NCBI GenBank assembly: GCA_910585785.1
Contig: CAJUEV010000003.1
Coordinates: 62,001 to 126,000 of the forward strand
DNA from: an uncultured Christensenella sp.
Lineage (GTDB): Bacteria > Bacillota > Clostridia > Christensenellales > Borkfalkiaceae
Length of the DNA stretch: 64,000 bases
Reading direction: 5' to 3'
In this document: in pieces, positions 54,311 through 62,910 of the stretch
How the letters are laid out: each line of letters opens with the position of its first letter
Numbering within the stretch: the stretch's first letter is position 1
Position numbers and translations under genes: made by a program
Notes under the pieces: generated by a model
What the model was told of the DNA's origin: nothing
What the model saw: only the letters and a program-made list of their open reading frames with translations
The model's database searches: none

Positions 54311-55066
54311 ATGAAGTACATAAGAAAAATTCTGGTTTTGATAATTGTCGCGGTTATGCTCGCTTCTGTCGCAATCGGCGCAGGGGTAATTTTTGCGGTT
54401 AAAAACGTAAACGTAGACTTGATAAGTTATACTTGCGAGGGCGGCAGCGAAGAAGCGCTTGATATGCTTTCGGACATCAAAAAAGCGGTTTTGAAAGAAG
54501 TTAAGGGAACGTTGATTTCCTTTACGGACGAAAATAAAGCCGCCGCTTCGCTTGACGGTGAAAAATTTTATATTACCGAATTTGAAAAAGTTTATCCTTG
54601 TACTTTAAATATCACGGTAAAGGAACGCAGAGAAATGTTTGCCGTCGCCGAATCAGACGGAACTTACACCGTTTACGATGATAACGGTTTGGTTTTGCGG
54701 AAGGCGCAGACTGCCGAGGAGGCTTGCAACAAAGCGGACGGTTTGCCTAATCTTGAAGTAAAGGGCGCGCTTGATAACGATTTTAAAAACATTGCTAATA
54801 TCTGTAAAATATTTGCCGATAAGTTTAAATCGGTGCGTTCTCTCGTCGCTTGCGCGACTTTGTCAAACGGGCTTGAAAATTCGTTTACTTTTGATTTAAG
54901 GTGCGGGTCTAAAATCGTTATTTACGATTATACGGTTTTGACGACAGAAAAAATTTCGGCGGTATACGACTATTTTTCCGAGCTTTCGGGCGATAAAAAA
55001 ATCAAAGGCGAAATTCATTGTCTTGTCAATGCCGACAACGAAATATTTGCAACTTATAAGGGCTAA
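54311..55066 (+). CDS. divIB: Cell division protein DivIB/FtsQ
   Basis: 251 residues. One membrane helix (about 5-30) is followed by a POTRA-like domain (residues about 32-110) ending in the KVYPCTLNITVKERREMFAV segment, which is the most recognisable part of DivIB/FtsQ, and YDDNGLVLRK. The extracytoplasmic beta domain follows. It forms a complex with FtsL and DivIC. Similarity is moderate, as is normal for the family. It is the last gene before a terminator, so the promoter at 44100 probably serves the run from mraZ to here. Confidence 0.85.
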   Translation: MKYIRKILVLIIVAVMLASVAIGAGVIFAVKNVNVDLISYTCEGGSEEALDMLSDIKKAVLKEVKGTLISFTDENKAAASLDGEKFYITEFEKVYPCTLNITVKERREMFAVAESDGTYTVYDDNGLVLRKAQTAEEACNKADGLPNLEVKGALDNDFKNIANICKIFADKFKSVRSLVACATLSNGLENSFTFDLRCGSKIVIYDYTVLTTEKISAVYDYFSELSGDKKIKGEIHCLVNADNEIFATYKG

Positions 55067-55081
55067 ACCTTTAAGTTTACG

Positions 55082-55106
55082 CGGCGCCGCAGGGTGCCGT
55101 TTTTTT
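55082..55106 (+). terminator. Terminator ending the mraZ-divIB run
   Basis: A 7-bp stem CGGCGCC/GGTGCCG with a 4-base loop followed by seven T residues. Confidence 0.88.
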
Positions 55107-55117
55107 GTTTCAAACGG

Positions 55118-55146
55118 TTGACTTTATTTTGACACTATTATATAAT
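55118..55146 (+). promoter_or_regulatory. Promoter of the ftsA-like gene
   Basis: TTGACT at 55118-55123, 17 bases, TATAAT at 55141-55146. Transcription would start about 22 bases before the ATG. Confidence 0.8.
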
Positions 55147-55174
55147 AAATCTATGTGAAAATTGCGGGGACGGT

Positions 55175-56293
55175 ATGCGCGCAAAATACGTAGCGGTGTT
55201 GGATATACGCTCGTCTGAAATAACGGCGGTAGTCGGAGAGCGGGGCGTAAACAACACTTTTATTATCAAAAGTAAATACGCAAGCGGGTACGAAGGTTTT
55301 GCCGAAGGCGAACTTTTGGACGTGGGAAGTTTTGTTTCGGCTATAAGCGAAGTTGTCAAAAGCACACTTGCTTCAAACGGCGGAATAAAAAGTTTTTACG
55401 TCGGCGTTCCCGGTGAATTTATCAATCTTGTCAGCGTTGACAAAACGTTGAGTTTTCCTTATGCAAGAAAAGTAACTCAGGCGGACGTTCAAACGCTTGT
55501 GGGTATGGCTGCTCCTGCCGACGACGAGGTTTGGCGTACAGTGCGCCACAGCTGCCTTTATTATGTGCTTTCGGACAAGCGTAAAGTTATTTCTCCCGCA
55601 GGCGCCGTAAGCGACGGGTTGCAGGGTAAATTCTGTTTTTACAAATGCAGAAATTCCTTCATCGGTTGTATAATGGACGCGTTCAAGCGGTTTAAAGAAA
55701 TTGCTTCGGTAAATCTTATTCCTATCTGCCACGCAGAAGCAATGTATTTGGTAGAGCCGGAAATGCGCAATAAGTGCACTGCGCTTTTGGATTTGGGGTT
55801 TATTTCTTCATCTTACAGCGTAATTTACGGCGACGGACTTTTGTACAGCGAATCGTTTTCCGTGGGGATAGGACACGTTGCCGTCTATCTTATGGCGGAA
55901 CTTGATATTCCTTACGAAGTTGCGCTGACTTTCCTTTCAACCGTCAATTTAAACGCGAAAGAAAAACTTTCCGGCACGGAAGAATGCGTTTATAAAGGCA
56001 AAACTTACGCTTTTTCCACAATGACTCTGCGCGACAGAATACGCGAAGGGCTGGACGGAATTTGCGAAACTGTTGACGAGTGTAAAAGAAATTATACGGG
56101 GAAATCGGTTGACGGAAGCGCCTTGCTTATAACGGGCGAAGGTATAAAAACCGTGCGCGGCGCGGCAGAGCATATTTCTGGTAGGCTTGAAAGAAAAGTG
56201 GAAGTTATTGCGCCGAAAATACCATATTATGACAAGCCGGCGTTTTCTTCTGTTTTGAGTTTGCTGGACACCGCTTTAAGTGATGAAAGATAA
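55175..56293 (+). CDS. Divergent FtsA-like actin-fold protein
   Basis: 372 residues, shorter than typical FtsA (about 400-450). The first segment AVLDIRSSEITAVVGE aligns with the FtsA/PilM phosphate-1 motif LDIGTSKV, with the Gly replaced by Arg. An inserted SHS2-like 1C region (GIKSFYVGVPGEFINLV, RKVTQADVQTLVG) and the ALLDLGFISSSYSVIYGD phosphate-2 region follow. ITGEGIKTVRGAAEHISG fits the adenosine loop. No C-terminal amphipathic helix is visible: the end is SVLSLLDTALSDER after a short linker. It lies directly before ftsZ, as ftsA does. Confidence 0.82.
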   Translation: MRAKYVAVLDIRSSEITAVVGERGVNNTFIIKSKYASGYEGFAEGELLDVGSFVSAISEVVKSTLASNGGIKSFYVGVPGEFINLVSVDKTLSFPYARKVTQADVQTLVGMAAPADDEVWRTVRHSCLYYVLSDKRKVISPAGAVSDGLQGKFCFYKCRNSFIGCIMDAFKRFKEIASVNLIPICHAEAMYLVEPEMRNKCTALLDLGFISSSYSVIYGDGLLYSESFSVGIGHVAVYLMAELDIPYEVALTFLSTVNLNAKEKLSGTEECVYKGKTYAFSTMTLRDRIREGLDGICETVDECKRNYTGKSVDGSALLITGEGIKTVRGAAEHISGRLERKVEVIAPKIPYYDKPAFSSVLSLLDTALSDER

Positions 56294-56359
56294 TACTTTT
56301 TTCCGCCTTGGGCGCGGACGAATTTTTACTATACGTTTTTAGGTATACGGAGGTTTTTT

Positions 56360-57670
56360 ATGTTTAACGATTTTTTAACCGAAGCCAACGGCGGAATAAC
56401 CGGCAAAGCGCGGATTAAAGTTATAGGCGTGGGCGGCGCGGGTAACAACGCCGTCAACAGAATGATAGAGGCGGGGATAAAGTGCGCCGAATATTACGTT
56501 GTCAACACAGACAGTCAGACGTTGGTGCTTTCTCCCTGCGAACATAAAATTCAGATAGGCGCCGTTCTTACCAAAGGGCTTGGCGCGGGCGCCGACCCGG
56601 AAGTGGGCAAACAGGCGGCGGAAGAAAGTAAAAGTGAATTGACCGAAGCGATTAAAAACACGGACTTGCTGTTTATAACGGCTGGTATGGGCGGCGGTAC
56701 GGGTACCGGCGCCGCGCCCGTTATAGCAAAAATTGCAAGGGATATGAAAATTTTGACCGTTGCGGTCGTGACTGAACCTTTCGGTTTTGAAGGCAGAAGA
56801 AGAAAAGAAAACACCATTAAAGGGCTTGATAATTTAAAAAACTACGTAGATTCGCTTATAGTTATTCCAAACGATAAATTGAGAACGATTGTAGACAGAA
56901 ATACTACTACGATTGACGCTTTTTGCGTTGCGGACGACATTTTGAAGCAAGGAATAAGGGGCATTGCCGAGTTAATAGTAAACCCTGCGCTTATAAACCT
57001 TGACTTTGCGGACGTAAGGACAATACTTAAAGACAGCGGCATCGCGCATTTGGGCGTGGGAGTGGCGAAAGGCGAAAACAGAATTCTGGAAGCGGTGAGA
57101 CTTGCAATCAACTCGCCCTTGCTTGAAACCACTATTGAAGGCGCGCGCGGCGTTATTATAAACGTTTGCGGCGGAAACGATTTGACTATGGCGGAATGCT
57201 CCGACGCGGCAGAACTTATAAGCGGGGTTGTGGACGCTTCGGCAAATATAATTTTCGGTGTGAGAATAGACCCCAACGTTCAGGAAGAAGTTGAAATAAC
57301 GGTTATTGCAACAGGCTTCCCCGGTTACGACAACAGGCACGCAACAAACGAACACAAAAGTGCAAGTATGCCTATCGGCGACAATGGCGGAGTAAGACGT
57401 ATGTCCGTAAGCGAGCCGCCTTATTACAGAAGTACACAGCCTTTGCAGCCTGTCGAACAATATCCCGTTCAGCCGTCTCAGCCCGAGTATCCTCCTGTCA
57501 GAAACGTTGAAGTAAGACAGCAGGCTCCCATACAAAACGTCCAATACCGTCAGCCAGAAGCGCCTTTGCGCAGCGCGGACGAGGACCGTATAGAAAGGCC
57601 CACCGGCAAAAGCGTCCCCAAATTTATAGAAAGACTTAAAAATTTGGGCAAACGCAACGAAGACGAATAA
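56360..57670 (+). CDS. ftsZ: Cell division protein FtsZ
   Basis: 436 residues. The tubulin-type GTP loop GGGTGTG is at 111-117, preceded by the GGAGNNAVNRM segment; the T7 loop is NPALINLDFADVRTI. A variable Pro/Gln-rich linker of about 90 residues follows residue 325. The C-terminal peptide KSVPKFIERLKNLGKR is a variant of the usual DIPTFLR-type tail that binds FtsA and SepF. Start fixed by an ACGGAGG site. It forms the Z-ring. Two hairpins follow the gene. Confidence 0.97.
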   Translation: MFNDFLTEANGGITGKARIKVIGVGGAGNNAVNRMIEAGIKCAEYYVVNTDSQTLVLSPCEHKIQIGAVLTKGLGAGADPEVGKQAAEESKSELTEAIKNTDLLFITAGMGGGTGTGAAPVIAKIARDMKILTVAVVTEPFGFEGRRRKENTIKGLDNLKNYVDSLIVIPNDKLRTIVDRNTTTIDAFCVADDILKQGIRGIAELIVNPALINLDFADVRTILKDSGIAHLGVGVAKGENRILEAVRLAINSPLLETTIEGARGVIINVCGGNDLTMAECSDAAELISGVVDASANIIFGVRIDPNVQEEVEITVIATGFPGYDNRHATNEHKSASMPIGDNGGVRRMSVSEPPYYRSTQPLQPVEQYPVQPSQPEYPPVRNVEVRQQAPIQNVQYRQPEAPLRSADEDRIERPTGKSVPKFIERLKNLGKRNEDE

Positions 57671-57679
57671 GAATAACAT

Positions 57680-57710
57680 ATATCCCGCAATTTATTTGCG
57701 GGATATTTTT
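57680..57710 (+). terminator. Terminator after ftsZ
   Basis: Stem ATATCCCGCAA/TTGCGGGATAT with a short loop, then TTTTT. Confidence 0.85.
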
Positions 57711-57721
57711 AAATTAAAAAA

Positions 57722-57758
57722 GAATAGCCTCCCGTTTGCTTCGGGCGGCTATTCTTTT
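57722..57758. terminator. Second, bidirectional terminator between ftsZ and spoVG
   Basis: Stem GAATAGCC(T)CCCG with CGGG(C)GGCTATTC, one mismatch, T-run to the right and A-run to the left, so it can end ftsZ and spoVG transcripts. Confidence 0.82.
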
Positions 57759-57797
57759 TACAAATCCGGTATTAAGTAACGGAAAACCAAATTTGAC

Positions 57798-58061
57798 TTA
57801 TTTTTTTAGTTCATCATAGTAAGCCGTAAGGATTGCCGTTTTCAAAGTTTCTCGGGTCTCGGTATTAAGCGGATGTGCAATATCCTTATATTCGCCATCA
57901 TTAGTTTTTCTGCTGGGCATCGCAATAAACGCGCCTTCGGCAGAATCGATTATCTTTATATCGTGCACGACAAAACAATCGTCCAAGGTAATCGAAGCCA
58001 CCGCTTTAAGTTTATTGTCCTCCTTGTTAACTAACCTGATTCGTACATCTGAGATTTTCAT
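57798..58061 (-). CDS. spoVG: Septation regulator SpoVG
   Basis: 87 residues matching SpoVG in full: MKISDVRIRLV at the start, LKAVASITLDDCFVVHDIKI, FIAMPSRKTNDGEYKDIAHP, then a helical C-terminus. SpoVG is a small RNA/DNA-binding regulator linked to septum formation and virulence or sporulation in Bacillota. It has a GGAAGGTGAT ribosome binding site and is transcribed against ftsZ and away from murC. This single gene on the minus strand interrupts an otherwise rightward division cluster. SpoVG occurs also in non-sporulating species, so it does not prove sporulation. Confidence 0.97.
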   Translation of the reverse strand: MKISDVRIRLVNKEDNKLKAVASITLDDCFVVHDIKIIDSAEGAFIAMPSRKTNDGEYKDIAHPLNTETRETLKTAILTAYYDELKK

Positions 58062-58096
58062 AACATCACCTTCCAGATAATACTTTCATTGAATAT

Positions 58097-58125
58097 ATTG
58101 TACAATAAAAGAAAATCAATTTCAA
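58097..58125 (-). promoter_or_regulatory. Promoter of spoVG
   Basis: On the minus strand TTGAAA (58125-58120), 17 bases, TACAAT (58102-58097). The -10 is inside a perfect 12-bp palindrome TATTGTACAATA (58096-58107). In B. subtilis spoVG uses sigma-H; this site looks like sigma-A. Confidence 0.75.
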
Positions 58126-58210
58126 TACTAAATATAAAAATTTTTTACAATTTTAATAAAAAAACAGCAAAATTCGTGCTAACCGAACAAAAATCTTAAT
58201 AAAATTTAAT

Positions 58211-59542
58211 ATGCGTAAAAAAATATGGGAAATATACGGCAGTTTTTATTTTATAGGTATCGGTGGGGTAAGTATGAGCGCGCTTGCAAAATTTTTGTGC
58301 GGCAAAGGCGTGCGTGTTGCGGGCAGCGATACGGTGCGCAGCGCGTATACGGAAGAACTTTCCGCGATGGGCGTGAAAATCGCCACGGGCGAAAATAAAG
58401 ACAGTATTCAAAAATACGAAGTTATAGTTTATACCGACGCAATAGGTGAAAACGACGCGCAGCTGGCGGAAGCAGTTAAGTGCGGAAAGGAAATAATTTC
58501 CCGCGGACGGTTGCTTGCGGAAGTTTGTAAAGATTTTAAAAAAGTTATTGCAATTTCCGGCTGTCACGGCAAAACTACCGCTGTTTCAATGGCGGCGCAT
58601 ATATTCAGTGCGTCAAATTTGCAGTTTTGCGCGCATATAGGCGGTAGGGATAAGACTTTTTCTAATTTTTATTATTGCGGAAATGATTACTTTTTAACCG
58701 AGGCGTGCGAATATAAAAAAAATTTTCTTTTGCTAAAACCTGATATTGCGGTGGTTTTAAATTCCGAACCCGACCATCTGGAATGTTACGGAAGCGTTGA
58801 AAATTTGAAAAATGCGTATACAAGATTTGCGTATTCGGCTGAAACGGCAGTTATTTTGTACGGCGACATTGGCGTGGACGGCATAACTTTCGGGTTTGAT
58901 AAAAACGCGGCGTATTCTGCGGTAAAAATAAGCGAAAATTGCGGACTTTTTAGGTTTGCCGTGCGCGAGTACGATAAAATTCTCGGCGAAATTTCATTGA
59001 AAGTTTACGGCAGACATAACATTTTAAACGCGTTGGCTGCCGTTGCGGTTGCGCGGTCTGCGGGAATTGACTTTGAAAGTATAAAAAAAGGCTTGGAAAG
59101 TTTTGCGGGAGTGGAGCGCAGGTTTGAAAACTTGGGGCGATTTAAAGGCGCGCAGATTATTGCCGACTATGCCCATCATCCGGAAGAAATTGCCGCCACG
59201 TTAAAGGCGGTAAATAAAATTTGCAAGGGCAGACTGTTTGTGGTTTTTCAGCCGCATACGTATTCGCGAACAAGAAATTTTTTTAAAGAATTTATAAAAG
59301 TGCTTTCGCCGTTAAAAAAGTTGCTTGTTTACCGTACTTTTGCCGCAAGGGAGTATTTTGACGACGCCGGAAGCGCGCTTACCCTTTCTCAACGTTTAAA
59401 AAATTCGCAATACGGAGAAACCGCCGCCGATATAGTCGATTTTATAAACGGAGCGGGCAGCGGCGATTGCGTGCTGATTTTGGGAGCGGGCGATATTTAC
59501 GATATTGCGAAAGACGTTTTGTCCGACATTGACAAAAATTAA
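58211..59542 (+). CDS. murC: UDP-N-acetylmuramate--L-alanine ligase
   Basis: 443 residues. It adds L-Ala to UDP-MurNAc. Motifs: FIGIGGVSMSALAKFL for UDP binding, ATP loop GCHGKTTAVSM at about 116-126 (most relatives have GTHGKTT), EACEYKKNFLLLKP, NSEPDHLECYG and DYAHHPEEIAATL. No Shine-Dalgarno sequence precedes the ATG: the 20 bases before it are only A and T plus one C. A TAAAAT lies five bases upstream, so the message may be leaderless. It stands apart from murD and murE, beyond spoVG. Confidence 0.95.
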   Translation: MRKKIWEIYGSFYFIGIGGVSMSALAKFLCGKGVRVAGSDTVRSAYTEELSAMGVKIATGENKDSIQKYEVIVYTDAIGENDAQLAEAVKCGKEIISRGRLLAEVCKDFKKVIAISGCHGKTTAVSMAAHIFSASNLQFCAHIGGRDKTFSNFYYCGNDYFLTEACEYKKNFLLLKPDIAVVLNSEPDHLECYGSVENLKNAYTRFAYSAETAVILYGDIGVDGITFGFDKNAAYSAVKISENCGLFRFAVREYDKILGEISLKVYGRHNILNALAAVAVARSAGIDFESIKKGLESFAGVERRFENLGRFKGAQIIADYAHHPEEIAATLKAVNKICKGRLFVVFQPHTYSRTRNFFKEFIKVLSPLKKLLVYRTFAAREYFDDAGSALTLSQRLKNSQYGETAADIVDFINGAGSGDCVLILGAGDIYDIAKDVLSDIDKN

Positions 59543-59568
59543 CGTTTTTTTTAAACGTAGGCAATCTG

Positions 59569-59611
59569 CGGCGGGTATATCCGAACAATCGGGCGCCCGC
59601 CGTAAGTTTTT
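59569..59611 (+). terminator. Terminator after murC
   Basis: A 7-bp stem CGGCGGG/CCCGCCG (59569-59602) with a 20-base loop, then TAAG and five T residues. Confidence 0.7.
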
Positions 59612-59661
59612 GCTCTTTTATATATAAATATATAAAATTTAACTGAGTTGCCGTCATTTCG

Positions 59662-59690
59662 TTGCCAATGCGGCGATTAAATGATATAAT
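59662..59690 (+). promoter_or_regulatory. Promoter of ftsK
   Basis: TTGCCA at 59662-59667, 17 bases, TATAAT at 59685-59690 with TGA before the -10 (extended). Confidence 0.8.
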
Positions 59691-59772
59691 ATAAAAGATA
59701 GATTATGTAACGCTTGTTTTGCGTGACTTATGGATTTAACCGTTTGCGGCAAATATTTTGCGGAGAAAGAAA

Positions 59773-62700
59773 GTGGACGATAAGTTAAAAGAAAAAAACA
59801 AAAAAACTTCTTATATTTTTACGAGAGAAACGTTCGGCATAACTATTTTGTTGTTTTGCGCGATAGTCTTTGTTATGCTTTTGACAAGACATCTTGTCTT
59901 TGCCGGCATAGGCTCGGCAATTTGTACGTTTATGTACGGAACGTTCGGTTACGGTTCGTATCTCGTAATAGGTCTGCTTGCTTATCTTGGAGAGTGGCTT
60001 GCTTTTGAAAAGAAAATTAAAATTTCTTTTATAAAGGCTTTTACGATTTCGCTTACCGTGTTTATTCTGTTTTTGCTTTTTCACGCGGTAACTACAAGAA
60101 ATTTTGAAATGGGCAATTACGGTAAGTACATAAGCGATTGCTATAAAAACGCGCAGTACGGTTATTCTGGGTATACTTTCGGCGGAGTTGTTTCTTCGCT
60201 TGTGGTTTATCCTATTGCAAAACTTTCGTACGTTGCCGCTTATATTATTTTTTCAGTGCTTGTTTTGGCGTGCGGATACGTTACGGTTTTGATTTTTGGC
60301 GGAAAAAATTTGTTTGCAAACGTTTCTTTCCGTAAGAAAAGTAAAAAATCCGACGTCAGCCGGATTTCCGCTCCCGAAATTGTCGGAACGGAAGCTGCTG
60401 TTGCTGCGGAATATGCGGAGCCTGTGGCTCCGTCGGCAAATAACGCGTATGTAACAAACGAGGTTCAACCTCAGCCCATACAATTAAGGGAAGCGCCTGC
60501 TACGCAACAAACTGACGATAGCGAAAAGTTTTCTTCCAAAAATCTGGGACGTAAAATATTGTTTGAAAAGGGCGAATTCGCTGCTGAAAGTTACAGAAGG
60601 AATATGATTTTTAATGAAAATTCATATTTTAACAGACCAGTCCCGACGGCGGCGACAGAAGCAGATTATCTTAACAGTTTTTCTTCGGCGGCGGCAAGAA
60701 GGCAGAAAGAAAGCGCTTTGCCAGAAACAAGTTATACCGAAAGTTATTCGGACGAAATTTTAAATCAGCCAGTGCAGGCTTCGCCTTCGAATTTCGTATA
60801 CGGAGAAAAGCCTGCAACCGACCTTGAAGGTTACGGCGCGGTTGAAGGAGAAGCGTTCCCTGTTCAAAGCAATGACGAACGCTCGGAAAGGTATTCCGAA
60901 TACGTGCGTGACGACGGTTATGCGGACGCAAACTACGGCGGTAGTATAAATAACGGCGTTGAGGTTGATACTTCCGAATTTGTTGAAGATTACATTGAAG
61001 AACCTCCCGCAATTACGCCTTCGCGCGACAGGGGAGTAGTGGGTTTTAGTGAAACGCCGCTTGTTTCGCCGCAAATTACGGAAAACGAAAAACAGTATAA
61101 TCAGGTTATTAGAGAAGATAAACCCGCAGACGATGACGACGTTTTTATCAATGTTGGCAGAGAGGGCAAAACAACTCCGTTAGGCGGTCGCCGCGGCAAC
61201 GCCGAACTGTTTGACGACGACGAGATGGACGATGAAATTCCTCCCGAAGTTTTCGGAAGGAGAGAAACACCTTTGAAGGATGTTGCGCGCGAACCATTGA
61301 GAAAAGATTCGCCTGCGCCCGTACGTAAAACGGAAAATACCGATAAATCGGTTTTGCCTGCGACAACTGGGCGAGCTCAGCCGGAAGCGCAGCAGCCCGC
61401 GGAAGAAAAGCCCAAACACGTTTGGAAAAAGTACGTGCGCCCTTCTTTGGATTTGCTTGAAGATTATCCCGAAAACAGCAATATAAACACGGGCGAAATA
61501 GAGGACAACAAGAGAATAATCGTTGAAACGTTAAACCGCTTTAAAATAGCAAGCGAGGTTTCAAACGTTACGATAGGTCCTGCAATAACGCGTTACGACG
61601 TAATTATTATCGACAAAACAAAAATCAATCAGTCGGTAAAATACCGCGACGCTATCGCGATGGAACTTAAAAAAGACAACGTAAACGCCTATTTGAATTA
61701 TTCGAAAGGCGCGCTTTCCATCGAAGTACCCAATAACGTAAGAATAAAAATAGGTTTGAAGGGTATGCTGGCAAGCAGGGCTTTTTTAAACAGTAAACCC
61801 GGCGCACTTACGTTTGGACTGGGCAAAAATATAGAGGGAGAGGTGGTATGTCCGGATATAACCAGAATGCCCCACTTGCTTGTTGCTGGTACCACGGGCA
61901 GCGGTAAAAGCGTTTGTTTAAGCACCCTTCTTGTCAGCCTGTTGTATAAATACGGTCCGGAGGAATTGCGCCTTATACTTGTCGACCCGAAACAGGTTGA
62001 GTTTATTTCTTACGATAAACTGCCGCACCTTATGATTAACGAAATAATTTACGAGTGCGATAAGGCGATAAAGGCGCTTAACTGGGCGATAAAAGAAATG
62101 GAGCGCAGGTATACTCTGTTCAAGGAAATGACGGAAAACGGTCAGGCGACCAAAAACCTTGAAGAATACAACGCGCATTTGCCTTCCGGCGAGGAGAAAC
62201 TGCCCAAAATTCTTATAGTTTTGGACGAATTCGGCGACTTAATGTTGCAGGCAAAAAAAGACATAGAAAGCAGAATAATAAAACTTGTTCAAAAGGCGCG
62301 CGCTGCGGGAATACACCTCATTCTTGCCACGCAAAGACCTTCTGTCGATTGCATTACGGGTTTGATAAAGTCAAATCTTCCAACGCGTATAGGTTTTAAA
62401 GTAAACTCCTTTGACGACGCGCGTTGTATATTCGATATAGGCGGTGCCGAAAAACTTTTGGGTTTGGGCGATATGTATTTCCGTTCCGCTCAAAACCCTG
62501 ATTTAACGCGTATACAAGGCTGCTTTATAGACACGCCCGAAGTGCAAAGGGTTACGGACTTTATCAAGTCGCATAACGAAACTTATTTTGACCAGAGTGT
62601 TTCCGACTTTATAAATACCGTAGAGCAGGAAGAATCTCCTGTTTCGCTTGGCGCGGGCGACAGCGACGACGAGGAATTCAAAATAGACGATACGCACATA

Positions 62701-62910
62701 AAAGCGCTTAAATACTGCGTTACCTCAAATCAGGCTTCCGTTTCGATGATTCAGCGCAGATTCCCCGTGGGGTACATTAAGGCTTGTAAAATTATCGACT
62801 GGATGGAGAAAATGAATTACATAACTCCTTCCGAGGGCTCTAAACCCAGAAAAGTTTTACTTTCAAAAGACGAATTTATTCAGATTTACGGTGACGATAT
62901 TGACGATTGA
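59773..62910 (+). CDS. ftsK: DNA translocase FtsK/SpoIIIE
   Basis: 1045 residues from the GTG at 59773, which has GGAG seven bases upstream; a TTG at 59758 is less likely. Four membrane helices (about residues 15-180) anchor it at the septum. A disordered, acidic, Pro/Glu-rich linker follows (about 190-550). The motor domain has Walker A GTTGSGKS at 706-713, ILVDPKQVEF, a Walker B ILIVLDEFGDLM and RPSVDCITGLIKSN. The C-terminal gamma winged helix (from about 975, ALKYCVTSNQASVSMIQRRF) reads KOPS/SRS guide sites. It pumps chromosomes through the closing septum. Its end overlaps the rimO start. Confidence 0.95.
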   Translation: MDDKLKEKNKKTSYIFTRETFGITILLFCAIVFVMLLTRHLVFAGIGSAICTFMYGTFGYGSYLVIGLLAYLGEWLAFEKKIKISFIKAFTISLTVFILFLLFHAVTTRNFEMGNYGKYISDCYKNAQYGYSGYTFGGVVSSLVVYPIAKLSYVAAYIIFSVLVLACGYVTVLIFGGKNLFANVSFRKKSKKSDVSRISAPEIVGTEAAVAAEYAEPVAPSANNAYVTNEVQPQPIQLREAPATQQTDDSEKFSSKNLGRKILFEKGEFAAESYRRNMIFNENSYFNRPVPTAATEADYLNSFSSAAARRQKESALPETSYTESYSDEILNQPVQASPSNFVYGEKPATDLEGYGAVEGEAFPVQSNDERSERYSEYVRDDGYADANYGGSINNGVEVDTSEFVEDYIEEPPAITPSRDRGVVGFSETPLVSPQITENEKQYNQVIREDKPADDDDVFINVGREGKTTPLGGRRGNAELFDDDEMDDEIPPEVFGRRETPLKDVAREPLRKDSPAPVRKTENTDKSVLPATTGRAQPEAQQPAEEKPKHVWKKYVRPSLDLLEDYPENSNINTGEIEDNKRIIVETLNRFKIASEVSNVTIGPAITRYDVIIIDKTKINQSVKYRDAIAMELKKDNVNAYLNYSKGALSIEVPNNVRIKIGLKGMLASRAFLNSKPGALTFGLGKNIEGEVVCPDITRMPHLLVAGTTGSGKSVCLSTLLVSLLYKYGPEELRLILVDPKQVEFISYDKLPHLMINEIIYECDKAIKALNWAIKEMERRYTLFKEMTENGQATKNLEEYNAHLPSGEEKLPKILIVLDEFGDLMLQAKKDIESRIIKLVQKARAAGIHLILATQRPSVDCITGLIKSNLPTRIGFKVNSFDDARCIFDIGGAEKLLGLGDMYFRSAQNPDLTRIQGCFIDTPEVQRVTDFIKSHNETYFDQSVSDFINTVEQEESPVSLGAGDSDDEEFKIDDTHIKALKYCVTSNQASVSMIQRRFPVGYIKACKIIDWMEKMNYITPSEGSKPRKVLLSKDEFIQIYGDDIDD

